Source of the DNA: CAZFAP01 sp964516325
GTDB lineage: Bacteria > Auribacterota > JABMQX01
Direction: 5' to 3'
NCBI GenBank assembly: GCA_964516325.1
Contig: CAZFAP010000065.1
Location: 1 to 23,901 of the forward strand
DNA length: 23,901 nucleotides
Below, one piece after another: positions 1 through 9,418 of the stretch (within the stretch, counting starts at the first letter, position 1; every line of letters begins with the position of its first letter). A program made the position numbers and the translations under genes. Under the pieces are notes generated by a model. The model was not told the DNA's origin and did not search any database. It saw nothing but the letters and a program-made list of their open reading frames with translations.

Positions 1-311
1 TTGACATGGGGGCGTATGAGCACGTGTCCAGTGGTCCGACTTCTCAACCGTGGTACGTGGACGATTCGGTGAGTGCATCCGGGGATGGCAAATCGTGGGG
101 GACGGCGTTCAAGACGATTCAAGAGGGGATAGATTCTGCTTCGGATGGTGGCGACACGGTGACAGTGGGGGAGGGGATTTACCTTGAGAACGTCAATTTG
201 AACGGGAAGAACGTCGTTCGAGGAGTGGTGACTGGACAATCGCTCACCGTCATGCTCGACAGACACTTCCCCATGAATGAAGAGCCGAAGGCCCCTTGCG
301 GTAGACCTTGA
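1..311 (+). CDS. Partial beta-helix surface protein, C-terminal fragment
   Basis: The frame is open at the left edge (first full codon at base 3) and ends with TGA at 309-311. It begins DMGAYE, a string I associate with the end of a right-handed parallel beta-helix domain in secreted PVC and Bacteroidota proteins. It then starts a second domain of the same class: WYVDDS, GKSWGTAFKTIQEGIDSA, DTVTVGEGIYLENV and NLNGKNV are the classic N-terminal cap and first rungs of a pectate-lyase-like helix. After about residue 73 the similarity stops, and the last 30 residues (rich in P, R and charged residues) look unrelated before an early stop. The domain should run for 200-400 more residues, so the gene was probably truncated by a frameshift, deletion or insertion. 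Product would be extracellular. The domain class is well supported; the reading of the truncation is inference. Confidence 0.6.
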   Translation, partial: DMGAYEHVSSGPTSQPWYVDDSVSASGDGKSWGTAFKTIQEGIDSASDGGDTVTVGEGIYLENVNLNGKNVVRGVVTGQSLTVMLDRHFPMNEEPKAPCGRP

Positions 312-352
312 ACGCCCCTCGTGATCTCGGAGCGCAAGACTGCGAAAACGCC

Positions 353-381
353 TTGACATCGCGCGCGGTGCGCACCAGAAT
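353..381 (+). promoter_or_regulatory. Candidate sigma70-type promoter upstream of the RHS gene
   Basis: A perfect TTGACA at 353-358 is followed, after a 17-base spacer, by CAGAAT (4 of 6 matches to TATAAT) at 376-381. The spacer contains a perfect 10-base palindrome, GGTGCGCACC (367-376), where an operator could lie. A TATTATAAA stretch just downstream (387-395) is too far from the -35 to pair with it. The placement, about 100 bases before the RHS start codon, fits. Confidence 0.4.
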
Positions 382-480
382 TTCATTATTATAAAAGGGT
401 CAAACGCTATCGGCGCAATTTGCCCGCTGGTGAATTTCTAAAGGAAGGGATATTCATCAAACCAAATGGAGTAGGAGACG

Positions 481-3400
481 GTGATGAAAAATCACGCACT
501 TAAATCGTCTGGTTTGGCCGTTTTCGTGAGACTTCTGCTCTGTGCGAGCCAAGGCACTTCAGCTGACTTAAACGATGGACTCGCAGCCTATTACCCTTTC
601 GACGGCAACGTAAACGCAAATGACGTGAGTATCAATTACAATCACTGCACGGTTCATGGAGCTACCTTGACACAGGACCGGCTCGGAAATGCCGATAGTG
701 CGTACCACTTTGACGGTACTGCATACCTCGAGTGCAAAACCCCCGTTGGCCTACCCGTGGGTAGCCAGCCGAGAACCATGAGTGCTTGGATCTACAGAGA
801 GGGTACCTCGGTTAATCAATGCATTTGCCACTACGGAAGGGTTGCAGACGGCCAAATGTTCGGCCTCATCCTTTCGAAGAACGCGCCGAATAGGCTGTAT
901 TTTTGGGGGTACGGATGGCCGGGTCCAGATCTCAGTTCCTCTGCTACCGTCGCGCTCAATATCTGGACGTTTGTTGCTGTGACCTATGACGGTGACCAAA
1001 TACGACTCTACGTGGATGGTCAGGAGGATAATTCGCACGTGACTTCACTAAACACGGTCCTCAACCAAGACGGCTTGAGGATCGGCTTCCGCGCCGACTA
1101 TCCATCGTACTGGATGGGTGTGATCGATGACGTTCGAATCTATACGCGCGCACTGTCGAGCAGCGAAATCATGGAGTTGTATCATCACGTCTCCTTCGCC
1201 TCTATTGCGTCGCCGACGCGGTCGGGTTCAATTCTTGCCGGCGATGCCCTCCGCTTTGCCGCATGTACAGATGCAGCGGGCGGGCGTGTCCAATACCAAT
1301 GGGATTTCGGAGACGGCATGTCGTCCACCCTGGAGGTACCGGGGCTCATCACCTACAGTTCCCCAGGCGAGAAGGTTGTCAAGCTGAATGCCACGCTTGA
1401 CCAACACGAACTCACTCCGACGACGCGCACAATCACTGTCGCGCCGGATGTTGGTTCAGTTCCCGACCTGGCGGTTACGCAACTGAATGTGCCTGCAAGC
1501 CTGGCAATCAATCAGCCCGCTGAAATCTCCTATTCTGTTCAGAACATCGGGCAGGTGATGCTTTCTGGGAAATCCTGGACAGATGCGATCTATCTTTCGC
1601 GCGACCCGTACCTGGACGTGAATGACCTCCCGCTATCGTCGTCACCGGTGTCCTACAATGTTGCCGTCGGCGGTAGCTACACCAATTCGATGCCCGTGAC
1701 CATTCCCACAGTCGAGGACGGCGCCTACTCCCTGTTACTTTCGGTGGACGATGAGTGGGAGGTTCTGGAACGTCACCAGCTCAATAACGAGTTCGCGGTT
1801 GCGACCGATCTGGTCATCCCACGGCTCGCCGATGGCGTTTCCACTTCTGGAAGATTTACCGCGAGCGGCGAGACACGTTACTACCGCATTGACGTTCCTT
1901 CGGGGCAGAACCTTTTAGTCAGGCTGGATGACCTGGACGACCAAGGCGCCAATGAGATTTATGTACGCTTTGGGTCGCTTCCGACGCGAGGCAGCTTCAA
2001 CTATCGAGCCAACGTCTCGGGAAGGGCTGACCAGGACGTCCTTGTCCCCGCCGCGACCTCAGGAACGTGGTATGTCATGGTCTACGGCGCATCCGTCTCG
2101 GGCGAGGGGGATTTCACCCTCGAGGCGATATTTTCGCAGCTGAAAATCACGGGCGTGGTCCCCAATAGCAATCCCAGCACGACCGAAGCAGTCCTCGCGA
2201 TTTCCGGGGCCGGTTTCTATGGCGCGATGGCAGTCGAACTGGTGGCGGCGGATGCGACTGCCTACCCTGGTGACGCGGTCGAAATTGACTCCTTCAGCCA
2301 GATTACTGCCACATTTGCCGCGGACAGCGTCCCGGCGGGCGTTTACTCAATCAGGATAAGTCGCGGGGGTGACTCCGACACGCTGGCCAATGCGTTCGAG
2401 GTGCTTTCGGCTGGCGAGGCGAAACTGGAGACTGACCTCATTGTGCCCAGTCAGCTTGGCTATCACGGCACCGCCACAATCTATGTGGAATACCGCAACG
2501 CAGGCAATGCCTCGATGCCGGCGCCGTTGCTCGTGCTGACCGCTACGCAAAACGGACGCGAAGCAGCTTTTCTGACCCTGCAAGCTGTACGGTTGATGGA
2601 AGGCTTCTGGACCTCCGCTGAACCGGAAGGATTCAGCCATTCGATTCAAATCCTCGCGAGCGGCGAAGTGCCTGGTGTGCTCCAACCGGGTGAATCGTTT
2701 CGGGTGCCGGTCTATTACGCGGGCTGGCAACAGCCATGGAATTTCAGTTACCCGCCGTTTCATTTCAGTCTGGGCGTGCTCAAGACTGACGACACCACGC
2801 CCGTCAACTGGAGCGAGCTGAAGTCCGAGATGAAACCCTCCTCCATGTCCAGCGAAGCTTGGGACGCGACCTGGGCAACCTTGGTAGCTCAGCTCGGCAA
2901 CACCTGGGGTGACTACGTGAAGATGTTGGGCGATAACGCGCGTTATCTTGGCCGGCTGGGACAGCGGGTTGTGGACGTGGGCCAATTGCTTGCCTTTGAG
3001 TTTCTCCAGGCAGATGGGCTGAATCCGCTCCGGTCCTTGGCCAGTGCGACGGATGCCGGCGTTGAAGCCCCCGGTCTTCCGCTCGTTTTCACGCGCTCCT
3101 TCCCAGAAGCGATTTCGCAAAGGGTTGAACTCGGACCGCTCGGGCGGGGGTGGTCGCACAACTGGCAGCGATCACTCCAGAGCGCCGCCGACGGCACAGT
3201 CACGATCTTGGGCCCCGGCGGTTCGCGGCGCGTCTTTCAGCCCGACAGCCGAAGCAACAACTATTTCGCCCAACCCGGGGACCGCGCCACACTCAGTAGC
3301 CTGGGCGGAGGCGCCTTCGCTTTGCGCGAGACGTCCGGAGTGCTCCGGGTGTTTCGCCCGGACGGGAAGCTGAACTATATAGAGGACCCCCACAATAACC

Positions 3401-6400
3401 GCATCACCGCTAATTACTCCGGCGACTTGCTCGCGAGCCTAACCCATTCCAGCGGTCAGTCCCTGGGGATTACTTACAACGCAGCCGGGCGAATCCAGTC
3501 CGTCACCGACCATCTTGGTCGCCAGACTCAATTCTCTTACGACAATGCTGGTGAGCATCTCACGGGCGTTCAGTATTACGACGGCCGCACCGCGACTTAC
3601 GCCTACAATGCAGGACAGGGTTCCGGCCTTTCTCATGCACTGACCGAGGTAGCGAAGTCCTGTTGCAGCCACCAACATTTCACCTATGACGCCCAGGGCC
3701 GGCTGACCGGAACGCATCTGGACGGCAACGCGCAAGCGGTCACCTTCGCTTACGACTCCACTGGAAAGGTCACAGCCACCGATGCCCTCGGCCACGCGAG
3801 GAAGTTTTACTTTGACCACCGCGGGTGGTTGGTGAAAACCGAGGACGCCCGGGGGAATGCCGTTCATCGGGCTTTTGATGACCACTACAACGTGGTTAGT
3901 TTGACCGACCCGGCCGGGCGCTCCTATAGCTACGGCTACGACTCTCGCGGCAATCTCGTTCGCAGCACCGACCCGTTAGGACACGTGACCCGCTTCACCT
4001 TCACCGGCCCCTTCGACCGGCTGGCCTCGCGCAGGGATGCCAACGGCAACCTGACCCGGTATGCCTACACCGTTAGCGACGACTTGCAGTCTATCACCTA
4101 CGCCGATGGGAGCCAGGAAAGCTGGACTTACGACGAACTGGGTAATCGTATCACGTGGACCAACCGCCGCAGCCGCAGCATCGGCTATGCGTACGACCCT
4201 TCAGGCCGGATAATTTCGAAGAACTATGCCGACGGCTCACAAGTTACTTATTCCTACGACCATCATGGGAACCCGACGAATGCCGCCGATGCGGCTGGCT
4301 CAATCACACTCGAATTCAACGATAAGGATCAACTCATTAAGATCAGCTACCCCGGTGGCAAATTCCTGATGTTCACCTACGATGCGTCAGGTCGCCGCGC
4401 CTCGAGCGTGGACCAACTCGGCCACCTGCTGACCTATGGCTACAACGCCGCAGGCCAACTCGAAAGCATGATGAACGGGCTTGGTCAAACGGTGGTTCGA
4501 TATGAATACGACGCGGCTGGCCGCCTCGTCCGCAAGACCCTCGGCAACGGTGTCTATACGACCTACGAATACGATCCCACGGGCCGGGTTTTGCACCTGG
4601 TCAATTTCAATGCGGACGACTCCGTGCTGTCCCGTTTCGATTATAGCTATGACAACCGCGGCCGCCGGACCTTCATGGACACCCTCGACGGCAAATGGAC
4701 CTACGAGTACGACGACCTGGGCCAACTGACTCATGCGGTCTTCAGCTCGACCAGCCCGGAGATTCCGAGTCAGGACCTCACCTACGTTTACGACGCCGTG
4801 GGCAATCGCATTCGCACCATCGAGAACGGCGCCACGACCGAATACACCGTCAACAACATGAGCCAATACGTCCAGATGGGCGATACGGACTGCGTCTTCG
4901 ATGCTGACGGCAACTTGATCCAGGAAATTACGCCGAGTGGGACGACAACTTACACCTACAACGACGAGAACCGGCTCATTGCTGTCAGCAACGGCGCGGA
5001 CTCCTGGGAATACGGTTACGATGCCTTGAACAACCGGGTGGCGACTACCGAGAACGGCGCCACCACCCGTTATGTGATTGACCTGTTTGGTTTGGGCAAT
5101 GTCGTCGGCGAATACGACGGTTCCGGAAGCCTTATCGCGCACTATGACCATGGCCTTGGCCTACTATCGCGGACGGACGCAGCAGGCGGCTCCGCCTACT
5201 ATACCTTCGATGCCATCGGCAACGTCCACCAATTGGTCACCGTAGCGGGCCTCGTTGCCAACGCCTATGCCTATACGCCTTTCGGCACGCTCCTCAGAGC
5301 GACGGAGGCGCTTCCAAACTCGACCCAGTTCGTTGGCGAGCATGGCGCCCAATTGGATGCCACAGGCTTGGGCTTCATGCGTGCCCGATACTTCGATCCG
5401 GCCGCAGGCCGTTACAACTCAGAGGACCCGATTGGCCTCGCCGGCGGATCGCTGAACCTTTATCAATATGCGAAAAATTCTCCTACCATTGCCATTGACC
5501 CATCGGGACTCGACCCCGTATTGGATCCTAACGTAGGTGGCCACTGCCACTGTGATGGAACAACACCGAGCATAGACCTAAACCTCAGCGTCCTTCTGGA
5601 TAGCACACTCTACTTCTGTACCTTGCTTCATGAAGAAATTCATGCACAGCAATGTCGAGAGGGAAGATGGGGCGAGCCGGACGCCTGCCTTGAAGAAGAG
5701 GCGTACAGAGCTTCCGCTGACTGCGCAGGCTGGGCCACGTCTGAGGGACGGTTCTGGGGGGGAAAGGAAGACGAGAATCGAAAGAAGTGCCATCCGGATC
5801 CTCCGCCTCCTCCAAACCCGCCAAGCCCCCCTGCCGGCCCCGGCCCCGGCGCTGCCAGCGCTGCCGTCCAAGCGCACGACCCAAACCAGAAAATCGGCCC
5901 CGCTGGCTTTGGCACGGGAGGTTTCATCGCGCCCACCAGGGCACTCCCGTACCGAATAGATTTTGAGAACGAGCCGTCGGCTACAGCTCCTGCTCAACAA
6001 GTGGTCATCACCGACCAACTCGGCGCCAACCTGGACTGGGGCACTTTCCAGTGGACCGAAATCGGCTTTGGTGACCAGTTGATCGTCGTGCCTCCGAACA
6101 CTCAGTACTTCGAAACCACCGTACCCGTAAGTTGCCTCGACACGGACTTCGAGGTACAGGTTGAGGTGGGCCTCCGCTCGGCTTTGGGTCAGGCTTATGC
6201 CGTCTTCCGCTCGATTGACCCGGCCACAAGCCTTCCGCCCCCGGCGAACATCGGGTTCCTCCCTCCGGAAGATGGTACCGGTCGTGGACGCGGCCACATT
6301 TCCTACACGGTCAGCGCCAAGGGCGGACTGGAGACCGGCGCAGAGGTCCGCAACGTCGCGCAGATCTCTTTCGACTGCCAGCCAGTCATCGCCACGAACC

Positions 6401-6966
6401 AGAAAGACCCCCACGACCCAACCAAAGGGACCGACGCGGCCAAAGAATGTCTCAATACAATTGATGCCGACCCTCCAGGCAGCGCCGTCGCTGCTTTGCC
6501 AGCCTCCACTTGCAGCCAGTTCCTCGTTTGTTGGTCTGGCGACGATGCCGGCGCGGGCGTTGCCAGCTACGACATCTACGTTTCAGACAGTGGTGGCGAG
6601 TGGACGCTTTGGCTTGCCGGCGCCACCGAGACGAGCGCGAGGTATGAGGGCCAGGTCGGGCACACGTACGCCTTTTACAGCATCGCGCGTGACAATGTCG
6701 GGCACATCGAGTCGCCTCCAGCTCAGGCAGACGCTACCACCACAACCACTGTCCGCCTCCATGTCATCAGCGTGCTTTACTCGCAGGGAGCTCAACTGAC
6801 ATGGGCAAGTAGCCCGGGTGAGACTTACACCGTGCGGTCTTGCACCGACCTACTGAGCGGCACATGGAACGTCGCGGCGACCGTGCCCTCCCAGGGCCAG
6901 GTAACCAACTGGCACGATTCCGACACAATGTCCACGCGCAAGTTCTACAGAATCGAACTGAAGTGA
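481..6966 (+). CDS. Giant secreted RHS/YD-repeat protein with embedded HExxH domain
   Basis: 2161 residues from GTG 481; ATG 484 is equally plausible, after a GGAGTAGGAG ribosome site. A signal peptide (about residues 1-28) ends near TSA. Domains in order: LamG-like jelly roll (30-237), PKD with WDFGDG (240-325), CARDB (328-447), PPC-like (448-550), IPT/TIG-like (553-640), a further beta domain, then the RHS start module (FTRSF ... GPLGRGWSHNW, about 848-900), YD repeats (about 965-1600), and the RHS core ARYFDPAAGRY (from 1635) ending DPSGL (1673-1677). The variable region holds LLHEEIHAQQ (H1717, E1718, H1721) with glutamates at 1738-1740, a gluzincin-like pattern. A proline-rich linker follows, then a DPNQKIGPAGFG domain, a fibronectin-like segment and a terminal FYRIELK tail. 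RHS proteins form shells around a C-terminal effector; having several domains after the putative effector is unusual. Probably exported to the surface. No immunity gene is evident downstream. Confidence 0.9.
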   Translation: MMKNHALKSSGLAVFVRLLLCASQGTSADLNDGLAAYYPFDGNVNANDVSINYNHCTVHGATLTQDRLGNADSAYHFDGTAYLECKTPVGLPVGSQPRTMSAWIYREGTSVNQCICHYGRVADGQMFGLILSKNAPNRLYFWGYGWPGPDLSSSATVALNIWTFVAVTYDGDQIRLYVDGQEDNSHVTSLNTVLNQDGLRIGFRADYPSYWMGVIDDVRIYTRALSSSEIMELYHHVSFASIASPTRSGSILAGDALRFAACTDAAGGRVQYQWDFGDGMSSTLEVPGLITYSSPGEKVVKLNATLDQHELTPTTRTITVAPDVGSVPDLAVTQLNVPASLAINQPAEISYSVQNIGQVMLSGKSWTDAIYLSRDPYLDVNDLPLSSSPVSYNVAVGGSYTNSMPVTIPTVEDGAYSLLLSVDDEWEVLERHQLNNEFAVATDLVIPRLADGVSTSGRFTASGETRYYRIDVPSGQNLLVRLDDLDDQGANEIYVRFGSLPTRGSFNYRANVSGRADQDVLVPAATSGTWYVMVYGASVSGEGDFTLEAIFSQLKITGVVPNSNPSTTEAVLAISGAGFYGAMAVELVAADATAYPGDAVEIDSFSQITATFAADSVPAGVYSIRISRGGDSDTLANAFEVLSAGEAKLETDLIVPSQLGYHGTATIYVEYRNAGNASMPAPLLVLTATQNGREAAFLTLQAVRLMEGFWTSAEPEGFSHSIQILASGEVPGVLQPGESFRVPVYYAGWQQPWNFSYPPFHFSLGVLKTDDTTPVNWSELKSEMKPSSMSSEAWDATWATLVAQLGNTWGDYVKMLGDNARYLGRLGQRVVDVGQLLAFEFLQADGLNPLRSLASATDAGVEAPGLPLVFTRSFPEAISQRVELGPLGRGWSHNWQRSLQSAADGTVTILGPGGSRRVFQPDSRSNNYFAQPGDRATLSSLGGGAFALRETSGVLRVFRPDGKLNYIEDPHNNRITANYSGDLLASLTHSSGQSLGITYNAAGRIQSVTDHLGRQTQFSYDNAGEHLTGVQYYDGRTATYAYNAGQGSGLSHALTEVAKSCCSHQHFTYDAQGRLTGTHLDGNAQAVTFAYDSTGKVTATDALGHARKFYFDHRGWLVKTEDARGNAVHRAFDDHYNVVSLTDPAGRSYSYGYDSRGNLVRSTDPLGHVTRFTFTGPFDRLASRRDANGNLTRYAYTVSDDLQSITYADGSQESWTYDELGNRITWTNRRSRSIGYAYDPSGRIISKNYADGSQVTYSYDHHGNPTNAADAAGSITLEFNDKDQLIKISYPGGKFLMFTYDASGRRASSVDQLGHLLTYGYNAAGQLESMMNGLGQTVVRYEYDAAGRLVRKTLGNGVYTTYEYDPTGRVLHLVNFNADDSVLSRFDYSYDNRGRRTFMDTLDGKWTYEYDDLGQLTHAVFSSTSPEIPSQDLTYVYDAVGNRIRTIENGATTEYTVNNMSQYVQMGDTDCVFDADGNLIQEITPSGTTTYTYNDENRLIAVSNGADSWEYGYDALNNRVATTENGATTRYVIDLFGLGNVVGEYDGSGSLIAHYDHGLGLLSRTDAAGGSAYYTFDAIGNVHQLVTVAGLVANAYAYTPFGTLLRATEALPNSTQFVGEHGAQLDATGLGFMRARYFDPAAGRYNSEDPIGLAGGSLNLYQYAKNSPTIAIDPSGLDPVLDPNVGGHCHCDGTTPSIDLNLSVLLDSTLYFCTLLHEEIHAQQCREGRWGEPDACLEEEAYRASADCAGWATSEGRFWGGKEDENRKKCHPDPPPPPNPPSPPAGPGPGAASAAVQAHDPNQKIGPAGFGTGGFIAPTRALPYRIDFENEPSATAPAQQVVITDQLGANLDWGTFQWTEIGFGDQLIVVPPNTQYFETTVPVSCLDTDFEVQVEVGLRSALGQAYAVFRSIDPATSLPPPANIGFLPPEDGTGRGRGHISYTVSAKGGLETGAEVRNVAQISFDCQPVIATNQKDPHDPTKGTDAAKECLNTIDADPPGSAVAALPASTCSQFLVCWSGDDAGAGVASYDIYVSDSGGEWTLWLAGATETSARYEGQVGHTYAFYSIARDNVGHIESPPAQADATTTTTVRLHVISVLYSQGAQLTWASSPGETYTVRSCTDLLSGTWNVAATVPSQGQVTNWHDSDTMSTRKFYRIELK

Positions 6967-7544
6967 GCGCTATCCATTACAGCAGCAGCACATGGGTGTC
7001 TGGAGAACCGGGACATAACGCCAAGGCTGGCAAATCCCGTTTCCCATCGCCAACGAACTTCCACCAGAATCAGATAACAGGACATGCAACTTCACGCATC
7101 AGGACCGAGAATTGCCAAATGATTAAAGGCACCCTTTGGTGACCAAGAACCGAGTCTCCGGCTCCGTAACAGCGTATGCATTCGTATCACCCACCGCTGC
7201 AGCCAATTACGAGGGTGCAGGAGTCAATTTCGCCATAGTTCTCGACCACCCTGGCGAAAATAGCTCTTGCCCAGGAACTCCATCCTCGTAGAGAACCGCT
7301 GGCGATCCCCGGAAGGACCTCCCTTGCGTTTTAACCTTTCACGCAACCGAAATCCCATCTTCTCCGGGAAGTCTCTGAGTTCATTTTGGTGTCACTCTCC
7401 TGTGACAATAGGAAGAGGAAGGGGTTCAAAAAAGGTTCCGGTTGCGGAGGCGGGCTTAAGCCGCACAACTACAGGTCAAGGGCTGTGAAGATGGATGATC
7501 TCTTCGGAAGCGACTACGCGGCGCGAGCGCAATCGTGCTCCTAT
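6967..7544. other. Convergent intergenic region, 578 bases, no gene seen
   Basis: This gap lies between the convergent ends of the RHS gene and the minus-strand regulator. Short plus-strand frames here have no ribosome site, biased codon use or recognisable motif. Small inverted repeats are present, such as TGTCAC-TCTCCT-GTGACA near 7390 and TTGCGT with ACGCAA near 7325-7345. None has a following T-run, so I cannot name a terminator. Confidence 0.5.
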
Positions 7545-9302
7545 TCACCCGAGAAGCTGCCGAGGGGCCCGCTTCGGACGAAAAAGACGCCAGTACTCGT
7601 CCAAGTTAAATTCCCCCCGGAACCCAAGGAGCGTGGATTCCACCTTTTTGGCCGCATCGAGCCGAAGCTCGTTCCAGGAGGGACCGAGTTCGCGAAGAAC
7701 CTCATCATCAGAAGGTCTATCCGCCGGCATCTTTGTCTTGAGTCTCATGCACCGTGTCCTGTATTTCCGCATGTCAGCCTGAACTACTCTTGAGAAGCCG
7801 AACTCTCGTTCAACGAGTCCCTCCGCGGTTTCAAGCGCTACCCTGCGAGCCAAGCTGTTTCTGAATTTCTCAAAACTGACATAATCCGCAGGGTATCTCC
7901 CTTTCATCAGTACACGGTGAAGTTGGGCAAGCACATCGCGGAGCAAGACTTCTTCTTTTGCGGGTGGGAATATCGTCTGGATCCTCATTAGGACGGTTCT
8001 TGTAACGGACTTGAGCACGTGGTCTTCCGAAAGCAGTTCATACACTTCATCTTCTTCCTCTATTTCTCTGCGCCGAAGAGACTCGACAAGGGCATTCATC
8101 CGATCCACTTCTGCGTTGATCGCTGGCGAAATCCCTGCTCGGTTACAAAAATCGTTAATCAAATCCGATAGCCTGGAGATTTCCCCTGATTCTCGTGTAA
8201 AATCAGGTAGGGCTTTTTCAAGCACAGTACCCCAGAAGCCCCTCCACTCTGCGGCCGTTCCGCTCTGCTGCAGTTTTTCAATCGCAGTCCGAAGGACGTT
8301 TGCGCTTCGCTTCAGCAACCGGGCGGCGCTGGTGACCAGCGAAGGACCCACAGACTCGGGGGACACCCATTGAAGGGTTTCAGCGAGCACTTTCGCTGCG
8401 GGGAGACATTCCTCATCCATGCGGAGCGCCTCGCATGCCGGGGCGATGGCCTCAGGATGCTTTCCTCCGTGCAACAAGTTGCTGGCTTCGTCGCAAAGGC
8501 GCCGAGCCTCGACCAGGGGGCCTTTGAGGTGGACGTTCGCCATCGCGTTTAACTTCCAAAAGCCGGTGTTTCTTCGACGGCGCTTCTCGGGAGTCACAGA
8601 GAGACCGGCTGGGAACTTCCAAAGGTCTATGTTGAGGAGCGCCACAATTGTTTCGAACTGGCGGGCAGGACTCTTCGGAATCTCAGACCTCCAACTGGGG
8701 AAGACCAAGAAACCCTCTGTCCAATGAAGATTGTCTTTCCTGAGGAGTTGTTGGAGCAATAGGTGAGGCTGGGTCGAGCCGAGAGGAAATTCCTTATCGT
8801 CCACCATGGACTTGCCCGAGGGATTGATATATATGACCTGCGGTGGGACTGCCGCCTCCGCAGAAGCTGGAGCCACAGGTGGAGCTGCCGCCTCGGAAAA
8901 CAGAGAATGAAGTTTAGGAGCCAGGGCGGAGGCCAGCTCTTTTGCAAGCCGCCGGGGAGCCCCGAACTCTATGGCACACTTCTGTATACCGTCGCCGAGC
9001 TGATGTTCGGAAGGGATGATTGGGACGGCATTGAGCTCAGTCAGTACTGCCGTAGCAGTGAGGAGGACAAACGGGCTGACCAACCTTATGCCCGCTTTCT
9101 CCGCGAACCGCAGCCCCTTAAGGCGATCTCGAATGAGCGGAAGGGCCGTCTTCCCCTCCCTTCGTAAAGCGACAAAATCGGGGGCCAGGATTTGCTCACA
9201 AATGACCGGAAAGTAGGCAAGTTCTTCCGGGTAGTACTCCTCCACGAAGCCTTGAGAAACGTCTCGTGCCTGTTCAAGAAGCTGTTGGTCGGAGAGGCCC
9301 AT
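7545..9302 (-). CDS. Winged-helix/TPR regulator with a sigma-like C-terminal region
   Basis: 585 residues from ATG 9302, preferred over GTG 9308 because GAGGG sits seven bases before it. Residues 1-140 are helical and unrecognised. Residues about 154-255 fit an OmpR/SARP-type winged helix: a strand (VIYIN), a helical segment HLLLQQLLRK, a recognition-helix-like stretch (ARQFETIVALLNIDLW) and a basic hairpin with RRRRN. Residues about 256-330 look TPR-like (EARRLCDEASNLL, PEAIAPACEALRMD). The last 130 residues resemble sigma70 regions 2 and 3: FEKFRNSLARRVALE, then RPSDDEVLRELGPSWNEL, close to the usual PTxEEIAxxLG segment. There is no region 4. No membrane segment or signal, so cytoplasmic. 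It lies 116 bases downstream of the membrane peptidase gene on the same strand, so they are probably co-transcribed. The winged helix is fairly convincing; the sigma likeness is only suggestive. Confidence 0.7.
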   Translation of the reverse strand: MGLSDQQLLEQARDVSQGFVEEYYPEELAYFPVICEQILAPDFVALRREGKTALPLIRDRLKGLRFAEKAGIRLVSPFVLLTATAVLTELNAVPIIPSEHQLGDGIQKCAIEFGAPRRLAKELASALAPKLHSLFSEAAAPPVAPASAEAAVPPQVIYINPSGKSMVDDKEFPLGSTQPHLLLQQLLRKDNLHWTEGFLVFPSWRSEIPKSPARQFETIVALLNIDLWKFPAGLSVTPEKRRRRNTGFWKLNAMANVHLKGPLVEARRLCDEASNLLHGGKHPEAIAPACEALRMDEECLPAAKVLAETLQWVSPESVGPSLVTSAARLLKRSANVLRTAIEKLQQSGTAAEWRGFWGTVLEKALPDFTRESGEISRLSDLINDFCNRAGISPAINAEVDRMNALVESLRRREIEEEDEVYELLSEDHVLKSVTRTVLMRIQTIFPPAKEEVLLRDVLAQLHRVLMKGRYPADYVSFEKFRNSLARRVALETAEGLVEREFGFSRVVQADMRKYRTRCMRLKTKMPADRPSDDEVLRELGPSWNELRLDAAKKVESTLLGFRGEFNLDEYWRLFRPKRAPRQLLG

Positions 9303-9343
9303 ACTCACGCCCTCGTGACGTTTCCATTCATGGCCAAGTTACG

Positions 9344-9390
9344 CTGAAGGGGGTGTTCTCGCGCAACCCCCAGGAAAATCCCCCGGCCAG
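9344..9390. repeat. GC-rich inverted repeat between two minus-strand genes
   Basis: GGGGGT and ACCCCC flank an 11-base loop here, and further CCCCC and GGGG blocks follow. It lies in the short spacer between the membrane peptidase stop and the regulator start. It could dampen read-through between the two genes, but no T-run follows on the minus strand, so it is not a classical terminator. Confidence 0.3.
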
Positions 9391-9418
9391 GGGCAGTATC
9401 CTGCCAACCAGGGGTGGT

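Noticed and set aside
2347..3159. Long minus-strand frame inside the RHS gene
   Set aside because: Composition is arginine- and histidine-rich with no motif, and the plus-strand RHS frame is clearly coding. It is a shadow; the same holds for minus-strand frames at 4387-5151 and 5578-6414.
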